NCBI GenBank assembly: GCA_008921705.1
Contig: VFFE01009136.1
Coordinates: 2,355,110-2,419,109, forward strand
DNA: 64,000 nt
Source of the DNA: Burhinus oedicnemus
Lineage: Eukaryota > Chordata > Aves > Charadriiformes > Burhinidae
Direction of reading: 5' to 3'
A program made the translations under genes and the position numbers. Within the stretch, counting starts at the first letter, position 1, and each line of letters begins with the position of its first letter. The notes under the pieces were generated by a model. It ran no database searches. It was not told the origin of the DNA and worked only from the letters and a program-made list of their open reading frames with translations. Positions 10,862-23,655 of the stretch are shown here, in pieces.

Positions 10862-13800
10862 GCAATATTGGTGGTGATGGGTCTTATTCATAGCTACCTT
10901 TGTTTTGGATAATAAACAATATTTTTCCAAACAACTAAAAATAACTTCTGCTAATTACAAACAAAGCATCTGATGTAGTCAATGGGGTAACCCAATTGAT
11001 TTGACTTCAAAAGCTTCAGAAGCAAAGAAGGAGAAAGGAGGCAAAGCTCCTGTGTAATGGTGGAAGGGTGGTACTTCTGGTAAGAGAAATTGCAGTTTAT
11101 GACATCAAAATCTTAATATAAGCACACTCTGTCCTGAACTCATGCCTAAGCTTGCAGGACAGTGGACTCCAGGGGTTTTTTATTTTTTTATTTTTTAATT
11201 TTTTTTAAGGAAAGCACAGATTTGCTTTGGGAAATAGAATTTGTGTAATGCATTGTAAGGGAAATGGGAAACACTCTCAGGAGCCGGGGAGGAAAGTGGT
11301 TTCTGACTTTAAGGAAATAATTATACCAAGCCATGTAACGCAGATTGAAAAACAACATGAGTGCTGTCTTAGGATTAGTTTTCCTTAAAATTCCTTTTTA
11401 AAATTAGTCATAGTCTGCTTTCAGGAAGCTGACACTGTTTACCTGTCATTTCCTGATGAGGAGAGTTACCTTTTTCACCATATCCTGAAGTAGTGGTGGC
11501 TCTTGCGTAGAGACTGAAGAGGTGCTCAATTAAGTGCACAAAAATGTCACAAGATGTAAGTGGAAACTTCATGACACTTCTTCAAGCCAGAAGAGACTGT
11601 CTGAAGGGACTGAAAATACTAATTTATGATGACAATCTGATCTTTCACTGGATAATTGTGTAATTATCCTGTCCTGAATCCAACATATCTTTATCTCTGA
11701 AAATGGTATATTTGGCTGTTGGTATTTTTAAACCACTTCAGATCAAACAGATGTACTTGAGTGATTTTCAGTACTGGTTTAAGCCCAGTTTGTCCCAAAG
11801 TCACTTCTACAAAACTGTGCCCAAGTTGGTTTCTGATGGATTTACCATATGAATTGCAAGTCAGTTGCCTTTCTCCTGTCTTGATTATGTAAATTAGGAA
11901 AGAAGGATATTGTTTCTGTGATACCAACTGGGAATGAATTTACTGGTGATTGCTCTGGAAAGCATTTGAGCGTTGCAGTCAATTTGCTGAGCTGCTATCT
12001 GTTTTTCTATCTGTATTTTTAAAAAAGATGGGTGTTTGGAACAAGAAACTTATTTTAGAACATTTAAAAAAAACCCAACTTATTTCTTGAAGATATATTT
12101 TCATATATTGAAGCTTTTGCTTTCTTCCATCCTTGTTTTTTTTTCATTTAGACATTCATTTAATTCTTTTTTTAGTGTTCAGAAATGTCATTTGTCTTTT
12201 GTTTGGCTGGTTTCATTTAATTATTTAAAAGCTAAATTTTAATCCAAGTGTTAGAAGCCTGTAAAGGTTGGATTTTCAGCTAATAGCATGTTTTGTGTTA
12301 ATGAGGTAGTGGTGGAGAATCAGTTTTCAGTTTCATTTAAATATTCTATTCTTGTTTGCACCCTGTTGCTCCTTTTGCGATAGCCATAATTTAAATAATT
12401 GATTCAATGAAAAAAATCCAGCAGTGTGAGGCTTAACAGTCTATTCCAAAAAGGTCAGATACCAATTACTGTAATTTTGCAATAAAATGAAATAAGAAAG
12501 TCTGCCCCTTTCACTCCCAGGGAAAAATGTTAGGATAATCAGAATTCTCATGGAGCTTTTTCAATCAATATATGTTTCAGTGAATGATTGCAGCACCAAA
12601 ATTTTAAAAGTTTGTTCTTACTCCTGCAATTATACTAAAAAACTGCCCCTGGATCTGATTGAGAGGGGAGGGGTGGAAGAAGGGATGGTCCATACAAGAC
12701 AGGGAGAAAAAGAAGGAATGGTTTATTTAGTTTGCCCCTTAGAAAGATTGTTTTTTTTGTTGTGAACCATACTAGTGATTTCATTTGTTTCTGATATTAT
12801 ATTATAGCTTTTTTTTAGTTCTTTTCTCTTACTTGCATTTATGGTTTCACTTTTCCAAAACATTTTTATATGGTTTGACAGGTGCTACCTACCTAGTTCT
12901 GGTGTCTGAAACATAAACAGCAGATTATGTTTCACACATTTTATTTTGATCCTTCATGCCGTTCAAGTTCAACTACACATCAGAGAGTGGTGCCATCTGG
13001 AGATAACAAAGCAAGCTCTGAGCCAAGTTGTTTCAGCATCAGAAGTCTAGTCATGCTAGTGTGGCATTCTGCCTGGGTTCGTTAGCCTGCTGAATAGTTA
13101 GGTAAGTTTTTCAGTCAGAGTACTATGCCAATGTAACTACAGTACTTTCAGCATGCAAACCGTTTTCAGCATCTCCACACAGTGAAGGATTATGGCATTG
13201 AACATGTTCTGTGTTGCTCCCTTGGGTGAGGATAGCCTCCATCAACTCATTTACATCTTAAAACTTGACCTCTGGCAATATTCTTACCTAGTCCAGAAAT
13301 CCTACAAGGTAGGAAACTGAATTTGGTCATCTTTCAGTTTGGTTTATTCAGAACACCTGGAACTCATCTGCATCCTGCAGGTCTCCAGTACAAGAAACTT
13401 ACTTGTAACCTTCCCACTGTTCCTTCTTCCTGACTGCCGCCTCCTCTGCTTCCACTCTCTTTATAGAAACCCAAACAAAAGTTTGGATAATTAATGCACA
13501 GGTCTATTTGCTTTTCAAATAAGAAGTAGGTAAGTAGACAGATTTATCAGAGACAGCTATATAAAATATAGCTAAAGAAAGACACCTCGTGGTTTTTGGC
13601 TAGCTGAGGGTAACTTAAATATTTAAATAAAGAGTCCTTCTCTTTGTCCAACCCGTTCTGCCTACCTGCCTTCGAGTGCTGTTTTTCAAGTCAGTCTTTT
13701 TGATTTTCCTACATGCAGCACAGAGTTGCAGAGAGCTACTAGGACTTGTGATACTAGCATGCAAAAGTGGGTGACAACATTTTGTGGAAAGGTTCTTTTT

Positions 13801-14040
13801 AACCATAGATTGCATAGCAAATGCATATACACTTAAACAAAAGCACTCTGTAAGGCCAAAGAACTCCTGTCAATAGCTAGTATGTTGGAAAACAGTTTGC
13901 TCAGCTGAACTATAGTATGACAATTCATACACTATCTTATGAAAATGGTAAAAACTTTTTTTTTTTTTTTGCCTACCCTTCAAAAATATGTGATTCTTCA
14001 TCCCCTTCTCTCTCTGGAGACTTTTTTAAAGGGCCATTGT
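10862..14040. other. Unique AT-rich non-coding sequence
   Basis: No gene or recognisable repeat is visible over 3.2 kb, apart from T-rich runs near 11180-11210 and 13957-13970. Short open frames show no protein-like features. Confidence 0.55.
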
Positions 14041-14235
14041 CATAGAATATCTCAAGTTGGAACAGACCCATAAAGATCACTGTGTCCTACTCTCTGCTCC
14101 TTGTTGGACAACCTAAAACTAAACCACATGATTAAGAGTCACCCAGATACTCCTTGAAGTCTGACAAGCTTGGTGCCATGACCAAGCCTGTTCTGGTGAC
14201 CAACCACCCTCTCAGTGAAGAACTTTTCCTAATGA
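14041..14235 (-). mobile_element. Old CR1 3'-end fragment, divergent subfamily
   Basis: The block from CATAGAATATCTCAAGTTGG through AGTGAAGAACTTTTCCTAAT is the reverse complement of a CR1 3' region of a different subfamily from the other copies (TAAAACTAAACCA and GACAAGCTTGGTGCCATGAC stretches). It is much more diverged and has small deletions. It is followed by a pyrimidine-rich stretch (14236-14282) and then by the CR1 on the opposite strand, which may have inserted into it. Confidence 0.75.
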
Positions 14236-14282
14236 AAAGGAAGTTTTATCTCCCTTTCCTTTTCCTTTCCTCCCCTCCCTCC

Positions 14283-15330
14283 CCTTGATCAGTTGCCAAA
14301 GGGACCTGCTCTGGAGCCAGTCTGTGGCAGATCTCAGCACACAAGGGGTTTTCCTGAGGCAGGGAAACACCAGGGCAGTGGAGAGACATGCCAGGAGCCA
14401 GCAGCTCTTGCGGGAGATGCTGACAAGACCTGGGCATTGCCAGAGCAGCTGCAAACACCCCTAAGCCTATGAAAAGCAGCCCAGGGAGATGGGAAGGGAT
14501 AGCATCCAGAGGGACCGAGACAAGCTTGAGAGGTGGGCCCATGCCAACCTCATGAAATTCAATAAGGCCAAGTGCAAGGTCCTGCACATGGGTCTGGGCA
14601 ATCTTAAGCACAAACACAGGCTGAGCGGAGAATGGATTGAGAATGGCACGGAGGAGAAGGACTTGGGGGTGTTGGTAGATGAGAAGCTCAACATGAGTCA
14701 ACAATGTGTGCTGGCAGCCCAGAAAGCAAATCCCATCCTGGGTCGCATCAAAAGAAGCGTGGCCAGCAGGTCGAGGGAGGTGATTGTGCCCCTCTACTCT
14801 GCTCTGGTGAGACCCCACCTGGAATACTGCATCCAGCTCTGGGGACTCCCAACATAAAGAGGACATGGACCTGTTGGAGTGAGTCCAGAGGAGGGCCACT
14901 AAAATGATCAGAGGGCTGGAGCACCTCTCCTATGAAGACAGGCTGAGAGAGTTGGGGTTGTTCAGCCTGCAGAAGAGAAGGCTCTGGGGAGAACTTATAG
15001 CAGCCTTCCAGTGTCTGAAGGAGGACTTCAGGACAGATGGGGAAGGACTCTATCAGGGATTATAGTGATAGGACAAGGGGTAATGGCTTTAAACTGAAAG
15101 AGCATAGATTTAGATTAGATATTAGGGAGACATTTTTCACTCTGAGGGTGGTGAGGCACTGGAACAGGTTGCCCAGAGAAGCTGCAGATGCCCCATCCCT
15201 GGAAGTGTTCAAGGCCGGATTGGATAGGGCTTTGAGTAACCAGGTCTAGTGGGAAGCGTCCCTGCCCATGGCAGGGGGTTTGGAACTAGATGATCTTTAA
15301 GGTCCCTTCCAACTCTAACCTTTCTGTGAC
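14283..15330 (+). mobile_element. CR1 LINE with 5' UTR retained and ORF1/RT core deleted
   Basis: The first 200 bp (14283 to about 14485) match the reverse complement of 41900-42105, which lies upstream of ORF1 in the other CR1 and is therefore CR1 5' UTR. Shared stretches include GGGGTTTTCCTGAGG, CACCAGGGCAG, GGAGCCAGCAGCTCT and the AAAAGCAGCC box. At about 14482-14492 the sequence jumps straight into late ORF2 (GGAAGGGATAGCATCCAGAG), then runs through the ORF2 C-terminus and 3' UTR to CCTTCCAACTCTAACC near 15330. ORF1, the endonuclease and the RT core are missing. Simple 5' truncation cannot produce this order; it needs an internal deletion, splicing or template switching. The ORF2 signature [18 protein letters not shown] matches the copy at 39899-42112 and differs from the ESSPEE...KIN copies. 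Confidence 0.85.
14489..15249 (+). pseudogene. CR1 ORF2 C-terminal remnant
   Basis: The open frame 14489-14857 encodes the region after RT motif C ([57 protein letters not shown]). It stops at GLPT because of an indel beside the CCCAACATAA sequence. Homology resumes in other frames (14860-15249: [33 protein letters not shown]). No catalytic RT motif is present, because the deletion removed it. Confidence 0.8.
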
Positions 15331-18300
15331 AATATCCAATCTGAACTTCCCCTGATGGAACTTCATTCCATTTTGTCATGTCCTGTCAATCCTACTGTGA
15401 TGGAATTTCATCCTAAACAAAATCGTCGTGATTTTTTACTCTTTTTTTTTTTTTTTTTCTTCCTGGCTAGTGGCTGTACATACCACTCGGTGTTACAAAT
15501 TATCTTCAACGCAGCATGTTATGTTTTAAAAACCAAGTCTTAATTGAAATTCCTTTGATCTCAAATGAACTTCTGAGAGTTATTTGTAACCATCTGATAA
15601 ATTGTGTGGCTTCTAATTATTTTATAAGGGCTTTTTTCTGATCTGATTGTTGTTTCCTTCAGGTGCTTACTTACCTTCATCTCAGTTTTGCTCTTTAAGT
15701 TTTCCTTCTCACTTTACTGGGATGCAGATCTGAAAGAGAAATAAGGAGATTAAACAGCTATAGTGTAGCTCACTGAATGTACAGATTCTTACGTGTGCAT
15801 CAATGAAACTTCCAATTTGCACATAATTTCTATTTTATCTGAAAAAGTTTCTGTAGTCTATTCAGCTAACTATTCCTGGTCATTTTTTATAACATAATTT
15901 TTTCACTCTTTTCATTACTCCTGTTATATTGTACTGATGTATTGCTCCTGTACTGAATAGTGCACATTTTTTAGCTCTTTCATTATTTCTGGATAGCTAA
16001 CATCTCTGCTTAAGAAACAGAATTAGATTGTCTGCCAATATCTATTATTAGTGACCCACTGATGTCAGGAATTATTATGGAAACCAGTGAGGCAATACTC
16101 ATTTACACTAGCTGTGCCTCATTAAAATTTTTTAACATGGACTTTCCGTTCACTACTTTATTTGTGGAATCACTTCCGTGTAAATGGTAGCAGAATGCGA
16201 AAACTGGTTTTGGTTAATTTTCAGACTGGGAAAAAAATTGTAATTCTTAAAGCAAAACAAAATTACATTAAATATAGTGTCAAAAGTACTTTCTGAGCTA
16301 CATGTTTTGGAAAAGAATCTAACTCTTGACCTAGAGGGTGAAGAGTTGAAATTGGTAACGTGGTATCTATGCCTCATTTAATTAAACAAATGTCCACATT
16401 GCTGACCTGCAAGGGTGTACATTTATTTGCAAGTAATTTTGCCTGAAAAGATTTTTGTGTAGGTGTCTTTTCCTTAACTCACAATATAATTGTTCAGAGT
16501 TTAGTTCAGCTGCTTCTCCACGCGCCCCACCTCCACCCCCCCATTTGTACCTAGATCTTGGAAACTTTCATGGTATGCTTAGTTTTAATGTGGATGCCAA
16601 CTTCATTTGTTGTTGCAGAAAGAAAACCTTTCTGCAGTTTGTGAGTGAATGGAGAAACACCCCACAAATTCATAGTGATAGGAAAAAACCCTAGAATTAA
16701 AGTGACACATAAAGGATGTTAAAATGAAGTAAATGAGTCTTGCCTCCCTTAGTAGAATGATTCTGTAGAAAGTGTGAGTTATCTCCAGTAACTGAATTCT
16801 CAAGAATTGTTTTCTCTCATAATAAGTATATTTGGACACTGATTAATATAAAAGACATTAAACCAAAGGTTTGTTAACCACTTCCTGAGGGTCACTTTTT
16901 CACTCCCCACATCCACAAAATACTATTGTTTTTTCTTAATTTTTCACACAAATAGAAAGGCAGACTATTTTTTTTTCCCCTCCTATATATTTTCTATTAA
17001 AACCTTTCAAATTACTATTTTGGTGTCTTTTTTTTTTTTTTTCAGGGTAGCCCTTGGGAGGAAAAAAAGCAAGCCTTTGTTGTTGGACATAAGGGCTATT
17101 ATATGTCCCTGATCGTCTAAAAAAATCTACATCAGGTACGTGTTTAAATTCTGAAAATTTATTTGCAGCATAACAGTGCAGTAACATTCTTTTAGCTGTT
17201 TGAAAGAAGTTCTAGGGCCATTCATTTTCTTTCTTTTTTCTTTTTCTTACAGAAAATAATACTCTTAGCCTTTCTATTTTTTTCTCCAGAAGTACAAATA
17301 TTAATTAGTAAGGATATTATGAGCAATTCCAGTCTCTTTTTTCATCACTTCTATTCCAAATCCTCCCTCCCCCTGCCCTTTTTGTTGTTGTTTAAAGAAC
17401 CCTTAAGTAAAACTTAGATTTAAAAGGTTTTCACAGTGAACAGGACAGATACAACTGGGGACAATTTAGAATAAAATTGAAACAGATCCCCCTGAATGAG
17501 CAGAGTTGAATACATGATAAGCCTCCTTATTTTACCTAAAACAGAGCTATTTTGTCTTGTAACGAATATAGGTTTTCATTAGCTATAAGTTGTACTACAA
17601 GAAAGCAATCAAGAAACTTCTAGATAACAAACATATGTTGGGCCTGATCAGAGATCAGCTCTGTGCTCTGAATAAATTTGCCCTTTTCGTGAATTCTGAA
17701 TCATGTCATAATTCCTTACTGGTATTATAAATTAATCCCTGAAATCTGACCCTCTGAAATGTTAATTGTCTCTTACAATTCTCTTTCAAGAAAGAGATTG
17801 GGGCGTTACAGAAATTTCAAAGAAGCGAGAGGTGGTAGTGCGGAAGTTATATACCATTCAGGAATAGGTTGAAATTACCCATGGCTAAAATCTGACAAAC
17901 TCTACAGTAAAATTTTTTTTTATGAATACTTAGGTATTAAATAATGTGTAACATCAGTAGGTTCCATAGGGCCTTGTTTGTTTTATTGGTGTCATTGTAC
18001 TGTTAAGAAAGACTGAGCCCCAAGGAAACGGTAGTGTTTAAATACGCACTTTTGTGTTCCAAGTCCAAATCTCAAATTTTCCTCACAGTACAGCTAGCTG
18101 TAAAAAAAGTCAGAGTATGTCTGAAGATCAAACTTCACATCTAATATCTTTTATGCAAATAAAGGTAAGGGATGATAAACCTGTGTTGCTAGTCAAGTTC
18201 ACCCTTGATTAGATAGGAAATGGACATCCCTCCATTCATTCTTGAATACATCTCAAGACTGAATGTTGTCTATCTGCTCCTCCATTTTGGAAAAATACAA

Positions 18301-19754
18301 GAAAGGAGGGCAACTGTATCATTTGATTTTCATATGGAACATACGTCAGAAGTCAGGTGATATAAAAGGATGTCAGAATTGCAGGTGTTGTATTTAAAGC
18401 AAACCAAAGAGAGAAACAAAAATCCAAAACAAAAACCCCACACCTAAACAAACAAACAAACAAAACTCCCCAAAACATATTGCTGAAATTTCAAGATGTG
18501 GATTTTTTCTTACCTTATTTTAAAATATTTTGTCTTTTCTATGAAGAAAAAAAATCCAAATGAAAAGCCCCCAGCCAACAGAAATTATAACAAATTGTCA
18601 TTATTTTATGATCTGGTTACCTTTTAGTATCAGAAATCACACATTTATTTGCTTAAAAGGTAGTGTAGGCTTCTCACCTTCAAATGTCAGCTTACTGATT
18701 TTTAAATAAATTGATAATTTTCCTATGAACAAACCAATTCAAATACCGCTATTTTCTGCAGTAATACATTTGGTCTAAGTGTACTCAAATATTCACTACT
18801 GATGACTTTGGGAGCCTGTTTTAAGGAAATAGATCCACAAAAAGCTTTGCAGTTGGATATACAAGTTGATGTCTGTTGTTTCAAAGTGTGGTGGCAGTAA
18901 TTATTGAGCTTGCCTACAAGTAGAGTACCAATAATGAGTTCCTACTATAGACCTAAGTGTAGTCATTAGTTTCTTAAATTTTAACAATTTGTTGTCCTGT
19001 ATAAAAGAAGGCAATGTCCTTTATCATTTCCAGACCTCTCCTATGGAAGGACTCCTTGGGATGCACAGGACTAGAGAAAAGTGTGGAAACTCTTTTTTTT
19101 CTCTCTCTCAGCAAAGTATTTCTCGATGGCAATCATTAATGCCAGTAGGACTTGGCACAGTTGGTGACTTTCCTGAAAACATATTGTACTCAGTAGCCTA
19201 CATCCTGAGACCATTTTCTGGTCTGCATTTATGAGGTAAAGGGTCTGGAATTGCCGAACCAATAAAAAAACAGAAATTCCCCAGTAGAACAAGGTTTTCT
19301 CTTTTCCCTAGTCTGGGAGAGGGATGTGTCACCTCTGTGCTCATATGGTCTGTGTGAGTTATGGAAATGGTTAATTAAGAAAATAATTCCTTAGTTTTTG
19401 GGGCAGTCTTACGAACATGATTAAACTGGTATGAGGTATGAGGACGTAAGGTAATATATTTACTTGTTGTTTTGTGATAATGTAGAATATTATGAATGTC
19501 TCTATGGATGCCTTGGAGATTCTTGTTTTGTATTTCAATGATGGGGAGGCATACCACAAGCTAGAAAGTTGTGAAGACTAGTCACGTTATAAGTACTCAT
19601 AAGTATTAGATGTTAAGTATATTAGGAACCAGGCCTCCGGTGATTTTGAAAATATGTGACTGCAGAAAGTTGAGATGACACACACTGTAACTTTGCAATC
19701 ATCAGATGTTATTGCTGTCCTTTGAATTCTTCATCTTGCTTTTTTAAAAATGTA
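15331..19754. other. Unique AT-rich non-coding sequence
   Basis: No gene or transposable element is recognised over 4.4 kb. Simple sequence includes T runs at about 15440-15459 and 17028-17042 and an (AAAC)n run at 18446-18466. Confidence 0.55.
18446..18466. repeat. (AAAC)n microsatellite
   Basis: About five AAAC units in an A-rich context. Confidence 0.9.
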
Positions 19755-21545
19755 ATCATAAGATCTTAGAATGGCTTAGGTTGGAAGGGATCTTAAAGTT
19801 CCAACTCCCCTGCCATGGGCAGGCACACCTACCATTAGATCAGGTTACTCAAAGCCCCATCCAGCCTGGCATTGAACGCTTCCAGGGATGGGACATCCAT
19901 AACTTCCCTGGGCAACCTGTTCCAGTATCTCACCACCCTCACAGTAAAGAATTTCTTCCTAATATCTAATGTAAATCAAACCTCTTTCAGTTTGAAATAA
20001 TTACCCCTCATCCTATCGCTACACTCCTTGATAAAGTGTCCCTCCCCATCTTTCTTGTGAGTACTGAAAGGCAGCAATAAAGTCTCTCTGGAGCCTCCTC
20101 TTCTCCAGGTTGAACAATCCCAACTCTCTCAGCCTGTCTTCATAGGGGAAGTGCTCCATCCCTCTGATCATTTTTGTGGCCCTCCTCTGGACCCACTCCA
20201 ACAGGTTCATGACTTTCCTGTGCTTGAAGGCTCCAGAGCTGGACACAGTATTCCAGGTGGGGTATCACCAGAGCAGAGTAGGGGGGCAGAATCCCCTCCC
20301 TTGATCTGCTGGCCACACTTCTTTTGATGCAGCCTAGGATATGGCTGGCTTTCTGGGCTGCCAGCACTCATTGCTGGCTCATGTTGATCTTCTCATCTGC
20401 CAACATCCCCAAGTCCCTCTCCTCAGGGCTGCTCTCAAACCATTCTCTGCCCAGCCTGTATTTGTGCTTGAGATTGCCCTGTCCCATGTGCAGCACTTTG
20501 CACTTGGCCTTGTTGAACTTCATGAGGTTCGCACAGGCCCACTTCTTGAGCCTGTCCAGGTCCCCCTGGATGGCATCCCTTCCCTCCAGTGTGTTGATCG
20601 CACCACACAGCTTGATGTCATCAACAAACTTGCTGAGGGTGCACACAGTCCCACTGTCCATGCCGCCAACAAATAATGTCAAACAATGTCAGTCCCAGTA
20701 CCAACCCCTGAGGAACACCACTCGTCACTGGTTTCTACTTGGACATCGAGCTGTTGACCATAACTCTTTGAGTGTGGTCATCCAGCCAATTCCTTATCCA
20801 CTGAGGGTCCATCCGTCAGATCCATGTCTCTTCAATTTAGAGACCAGGATGTCGAGCAGGACAGTGTCAAATACTTTCCACAAGTCCAGGAAGAGAATGT
20901 CAGTTGCTCTTCCCTTATCCACCAAGGCTGTAATGCTGTTGTAGAAGGCCACCAAGTTTGTCAGACACAATTTGCTCTTGGTGAAGCCATGTTGGCTGTC
21001 ACCAATCACCTCCTTATTTTCCATGTGTCTTAGCAGAGTTTCCAGGAGGATCTGCTCCGTGATCTTGCCAGGCACAGAGGTGAGACTGATAGGCCTGTAG
21101 TTCCCCGGGTCTCCTTTTTCTCTCTTTTTAAAAATAGTGGTTAAGTTTCCCCTTTTCCAGTCAGCTGGAACTTTACTGGACTGCCACGACTTCTCAACTA
21201 TGATGGATGGTGGCTTGGCAACTTCATCCGCCAGTTCCCTCAGGACCCGTGAATGCATCTCATCAGGCCCCATGGACTTGTGCACCTTCAGGTTCCTCAG
21301 CTGATCTCACACCTGATCATCTCTTACAGTGGGTGTTTCCTCATTCCCCCAGTCCCTGCTTTTGCCTTCTGCAACTTGGGTGGTGTGATTAGAGCCCTTA
21401 CCAGTGAAGACTGAGGCAAAAAAGTTGTTGAGTACCTCAGCCTTCTCCATATCCCGGGTGACCAGGTCTCCTGTTTCCTTCTGGAGAGGGCCCATGTTTT
21501 CACCCACGTTATTGCTTATCACGAGGCTGTACGTATTACTTTCCC
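19755..21545 (-). mobile_element. CR1 LINE, long 5'-truncated copy including most of the RT domain
   Basis: This is one of the two longest RT-bearing copies. On the minus strand it starts near 21505-21545 just upstream of the RT ([20 protein letters not shown]) and continues through RT, the ORF2 C-terminus and the 3' UTR. It ends at about 19755 with CATAAGATCTTAGAATGG, a decayed form of the ATTCTATG tail. The exact 5' border is uncertain within about 40 bp because similarity fades near a C8/A9 run at 21542-21559. Conserved stretches include [33 protein letters not shown] and DEKINMSQQ. No target-site duplication is visible. Confidence 0.93.
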
Positions 21546-21564
21546 CCCCCAAAAAAAAACCCAA
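20368..21564 (-). pseudogene. Broken CR1 reverse transcriptase ORF2
   Basis: Three minus-strand frames carry successive parts: 21307-21564 (pre-RT linker, [16 protein letters not shown]), 20794-21285 (RT fingers and palm) and 20368-20682 (motif C onward). In the 163-residue middle piece, NYRPISL is at residues 62-68, QHGF at about 98-101 and motif A (FLDLWKVFD, aspartate kept) at 132-140. Motif C reads FVDD, so both catalytic aspartates are present. Stops and frameshifts between the pieces (about 21290, and 20690-20790) make it non-functional. The signature ESSPEERDLG...DEKIN places it with the 9893 and 55945 copies. Confidence 0.88.
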
Positions 21565-22920
21565 AACCAGCCAGAGAAGCCCTGCCAGGATAAAATCCTG
21601 CTCCTACCTATGCAGATGGGTAGGGACAGAAGATATCTGTATAATCTACAGAGCTAGCTATCTTTAGAAGCTCATTCTTTCTGGCACCCAGAAAATTTCA
21701 TGCTATAATGTAAGAAAATGTATTGCCAGATAACTACTGTCACAACATGTGATGGATTGCAGCCATATGTGTTTTAGGGATTATGATTTTCCCCAGAAGC
21801 ATGAAGTGTGCTGCTTCTCCAAGACTCTGCAGTGCAATTGCAGGTGAGCTGCCACATAGAATTCTAGCTCTTACAGAAGTAAAAGTGTTTTCCTTTAATT
21901 GTTTGGGTTTTTTTAGTCCTAGAAATGCCTCTTGGTCTGTATCTGCTGTGTAGTGGCTCCCAGATGGGTTGTACAGGATTATGTGCTGTAACTGGTGCAA
22001 TTACCTGGGAGAATTTTATTTTACTTTACGTTCAGGATAAGGAGATTCTGCATCTTGTCGTTCACATCCCTCATTTTTCTGTATTAGAAGATTTTACTTT
22101 TGTTATATGTAAGTGAGGGATAGCATATAGCACGCAATGTCCTGTTCATAATTAACTGTAAAAATATATTTTTGCTTCTTGTGACCATTTGAAATCTGAA
22201 AGAAAAAGTATCCAACTATATTCTAGAATCCTCTGCTTTTGTAGTTTGAAATGAACACAAAAGCCTGTGAACTCACTTTTATTTCTAAATAGAAAACAGC
22301 GCTTTCAGTGCAAGTGAATAGCACTTTCGTCCTCTAACAGCATTGTGTATTCAGAATTCTGAGCCCCTTGATTTTTGTGATTCAGCAAGACCTGCAAAAC
22401 CATGATGGATGGCTGGAGCACTGTCCACTCTTTCCTCCATATGTCTTGTTGATTGCATTAAGGCTCAGTTAGCACAGCCAGGGACTAGATATATAATACA
22501 CTAGCATACATCTGAACATATAGCTATGATGATGAATAGTGGTTTTTAACTTCCCTTAATAAGACAAATGATGAAATCTTCCTGGCTCGTACCTATTAAT
22601 TGACACTTATTGATCCAGTACAAAAGACTGCATTGCATGTGGTCTTTTCAACAACAGTCTGATTTGTCTTATTGTTCAGAAAATTGATACAGTGATCTCC
22701 TACAATGCAGAGGAACGACTGGCCAGGAATGAACTACAAGTGATCTGCATAGGCAATGCAATTATTGACATATGGATGAAATGGTATCCGGGTGAAATGG
22801 GAACTGTACTCTTCAGTTTAATCAAAAAAAGCTGAATAGCAATAATGCTCTTCTGCTTAGATTGCAGTTATTATTTTTGTTAATCAGAATAGTCCAAGCT
22901 TATAAAAGCATTGTTGATGG
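21546..22920. other. Unique non-coding sequence
   Basis: About 1.4 kb between the CR1 and the LTR. No gene or known repeat is visible. Confidence 0.5.
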
Positions 22921-22925
22921 TTGAC
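22921..22925. repeat. Left target-site duplication TTGAC
   Basis: Identical to 23651-23655, next to the TG end of the LTR. Confidence 0.8.
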
Positions 22926-23650
22926 TGTTGTGGTTTGAGCCAGATTAGCCCAATCCAGTGGAACGACAGATATGCTCTCTCTCTTGCTCTGCTCCCAAAG
23001 GGAGGCGAGAGAGAGAGAAAAAGAGAGACTTAAGAGTTTAGGAGGAACTAAACTACTTTAATGAAATATTAATAATAAAATAATAAAAAGAAAATAAGGA
23101 AATATATACAAAACTGCATCAAGCTCCCAGGATGACAGTCACGTCACCAGCAGGCACTGGGGAAGTCTCAGACTGGACTCAGTGACAGATGGGAACTGGA
23201 TTCCAGATCTGGATTCAGGATCGGAATCAGAGGCAGACAAACAGACAGAGTCTTCCTCAAATGCCGGCCATTGAGAAAGAGGGCTGACCCTTTGATCCCA
23301 TAGCTTTTATACCAAGCATGAGGCAGATGGGATGGAATACCCTGTTGGTCAGGTTTGGGTCACCTGTCCTGTCTGTTCCTCCCTGCAGGTGTGACCCCTC
23401 TACGCTTTTCCACTTCTGATCCTCCAATGGGGCAAGTAACAAAGTTGGCTGGCCTTGGTTGTTATAGCAATAAGTATAAGCAGGAGCCTCTCTGCATACC
23501 GTTCCTTGGCATCAACTATAAACATTGGTCTTATCACTCTGAGAATGGTTTTCTGCACAACATGCTGTTAATTTCAGCAGTTAGAAGAGGCCTAGCTAAA
23601 AAGTAAAGTTACTGAACAAAATTGGTCCTGTTTTACTTCAAGCTAGGACA
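22926..23650 (-). mobile_element. Solo LTR, ERVL type, with 5-bp target-site duplication
   Basis: A 725-bp LTR starts TG (TGTTGTGGTTTGAGCC on the + strand) and ends CA (GCTAGGACA). It is flanked by the perfect direct repeat TTGAC at 22921-22925 and 23651-23655. On the minus strand the promoter core GGTATAAAAGC is present (TTTATA on the + strand at 23306-23311). An ATTAAA signal lies about 245 bp downstream (TTTAAT on the + strand at 23057-23062), giving U3-R-U5 order on the minus strand. There is a GA-rich stretch at about 23006-23030. No internal viral sequence adjoins it. It is related to the LTR at 9255-9872 but keeps its TATA box. Confidence 0.85.
23304..23314 (-). promoter_or_regulatory. 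LTR TATA box
   Basis: The minus strand reads TTGGTATAAAA, in the right place within the LTR relative to its ATTAAA signal. Confidence 0.5.
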
Positions 23651-23655
23651 TTGAC
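23651..23655. repeat. Right target-site duplication TTGAC
   Basis: Identical to 22921-22925, next to the CA end of the LTR. Confidence 0.8.

Noticed and set aside
14246..14899. 217-codon open frame on the - strand
   Set aside because: Antisense to the internally deleted CR1; a shadow of its GC-rich sequence.
20324..20944. 206-codon open frame on the + strand
   Set aside because: Antisense to CR1 reverse transcriptase sequence.
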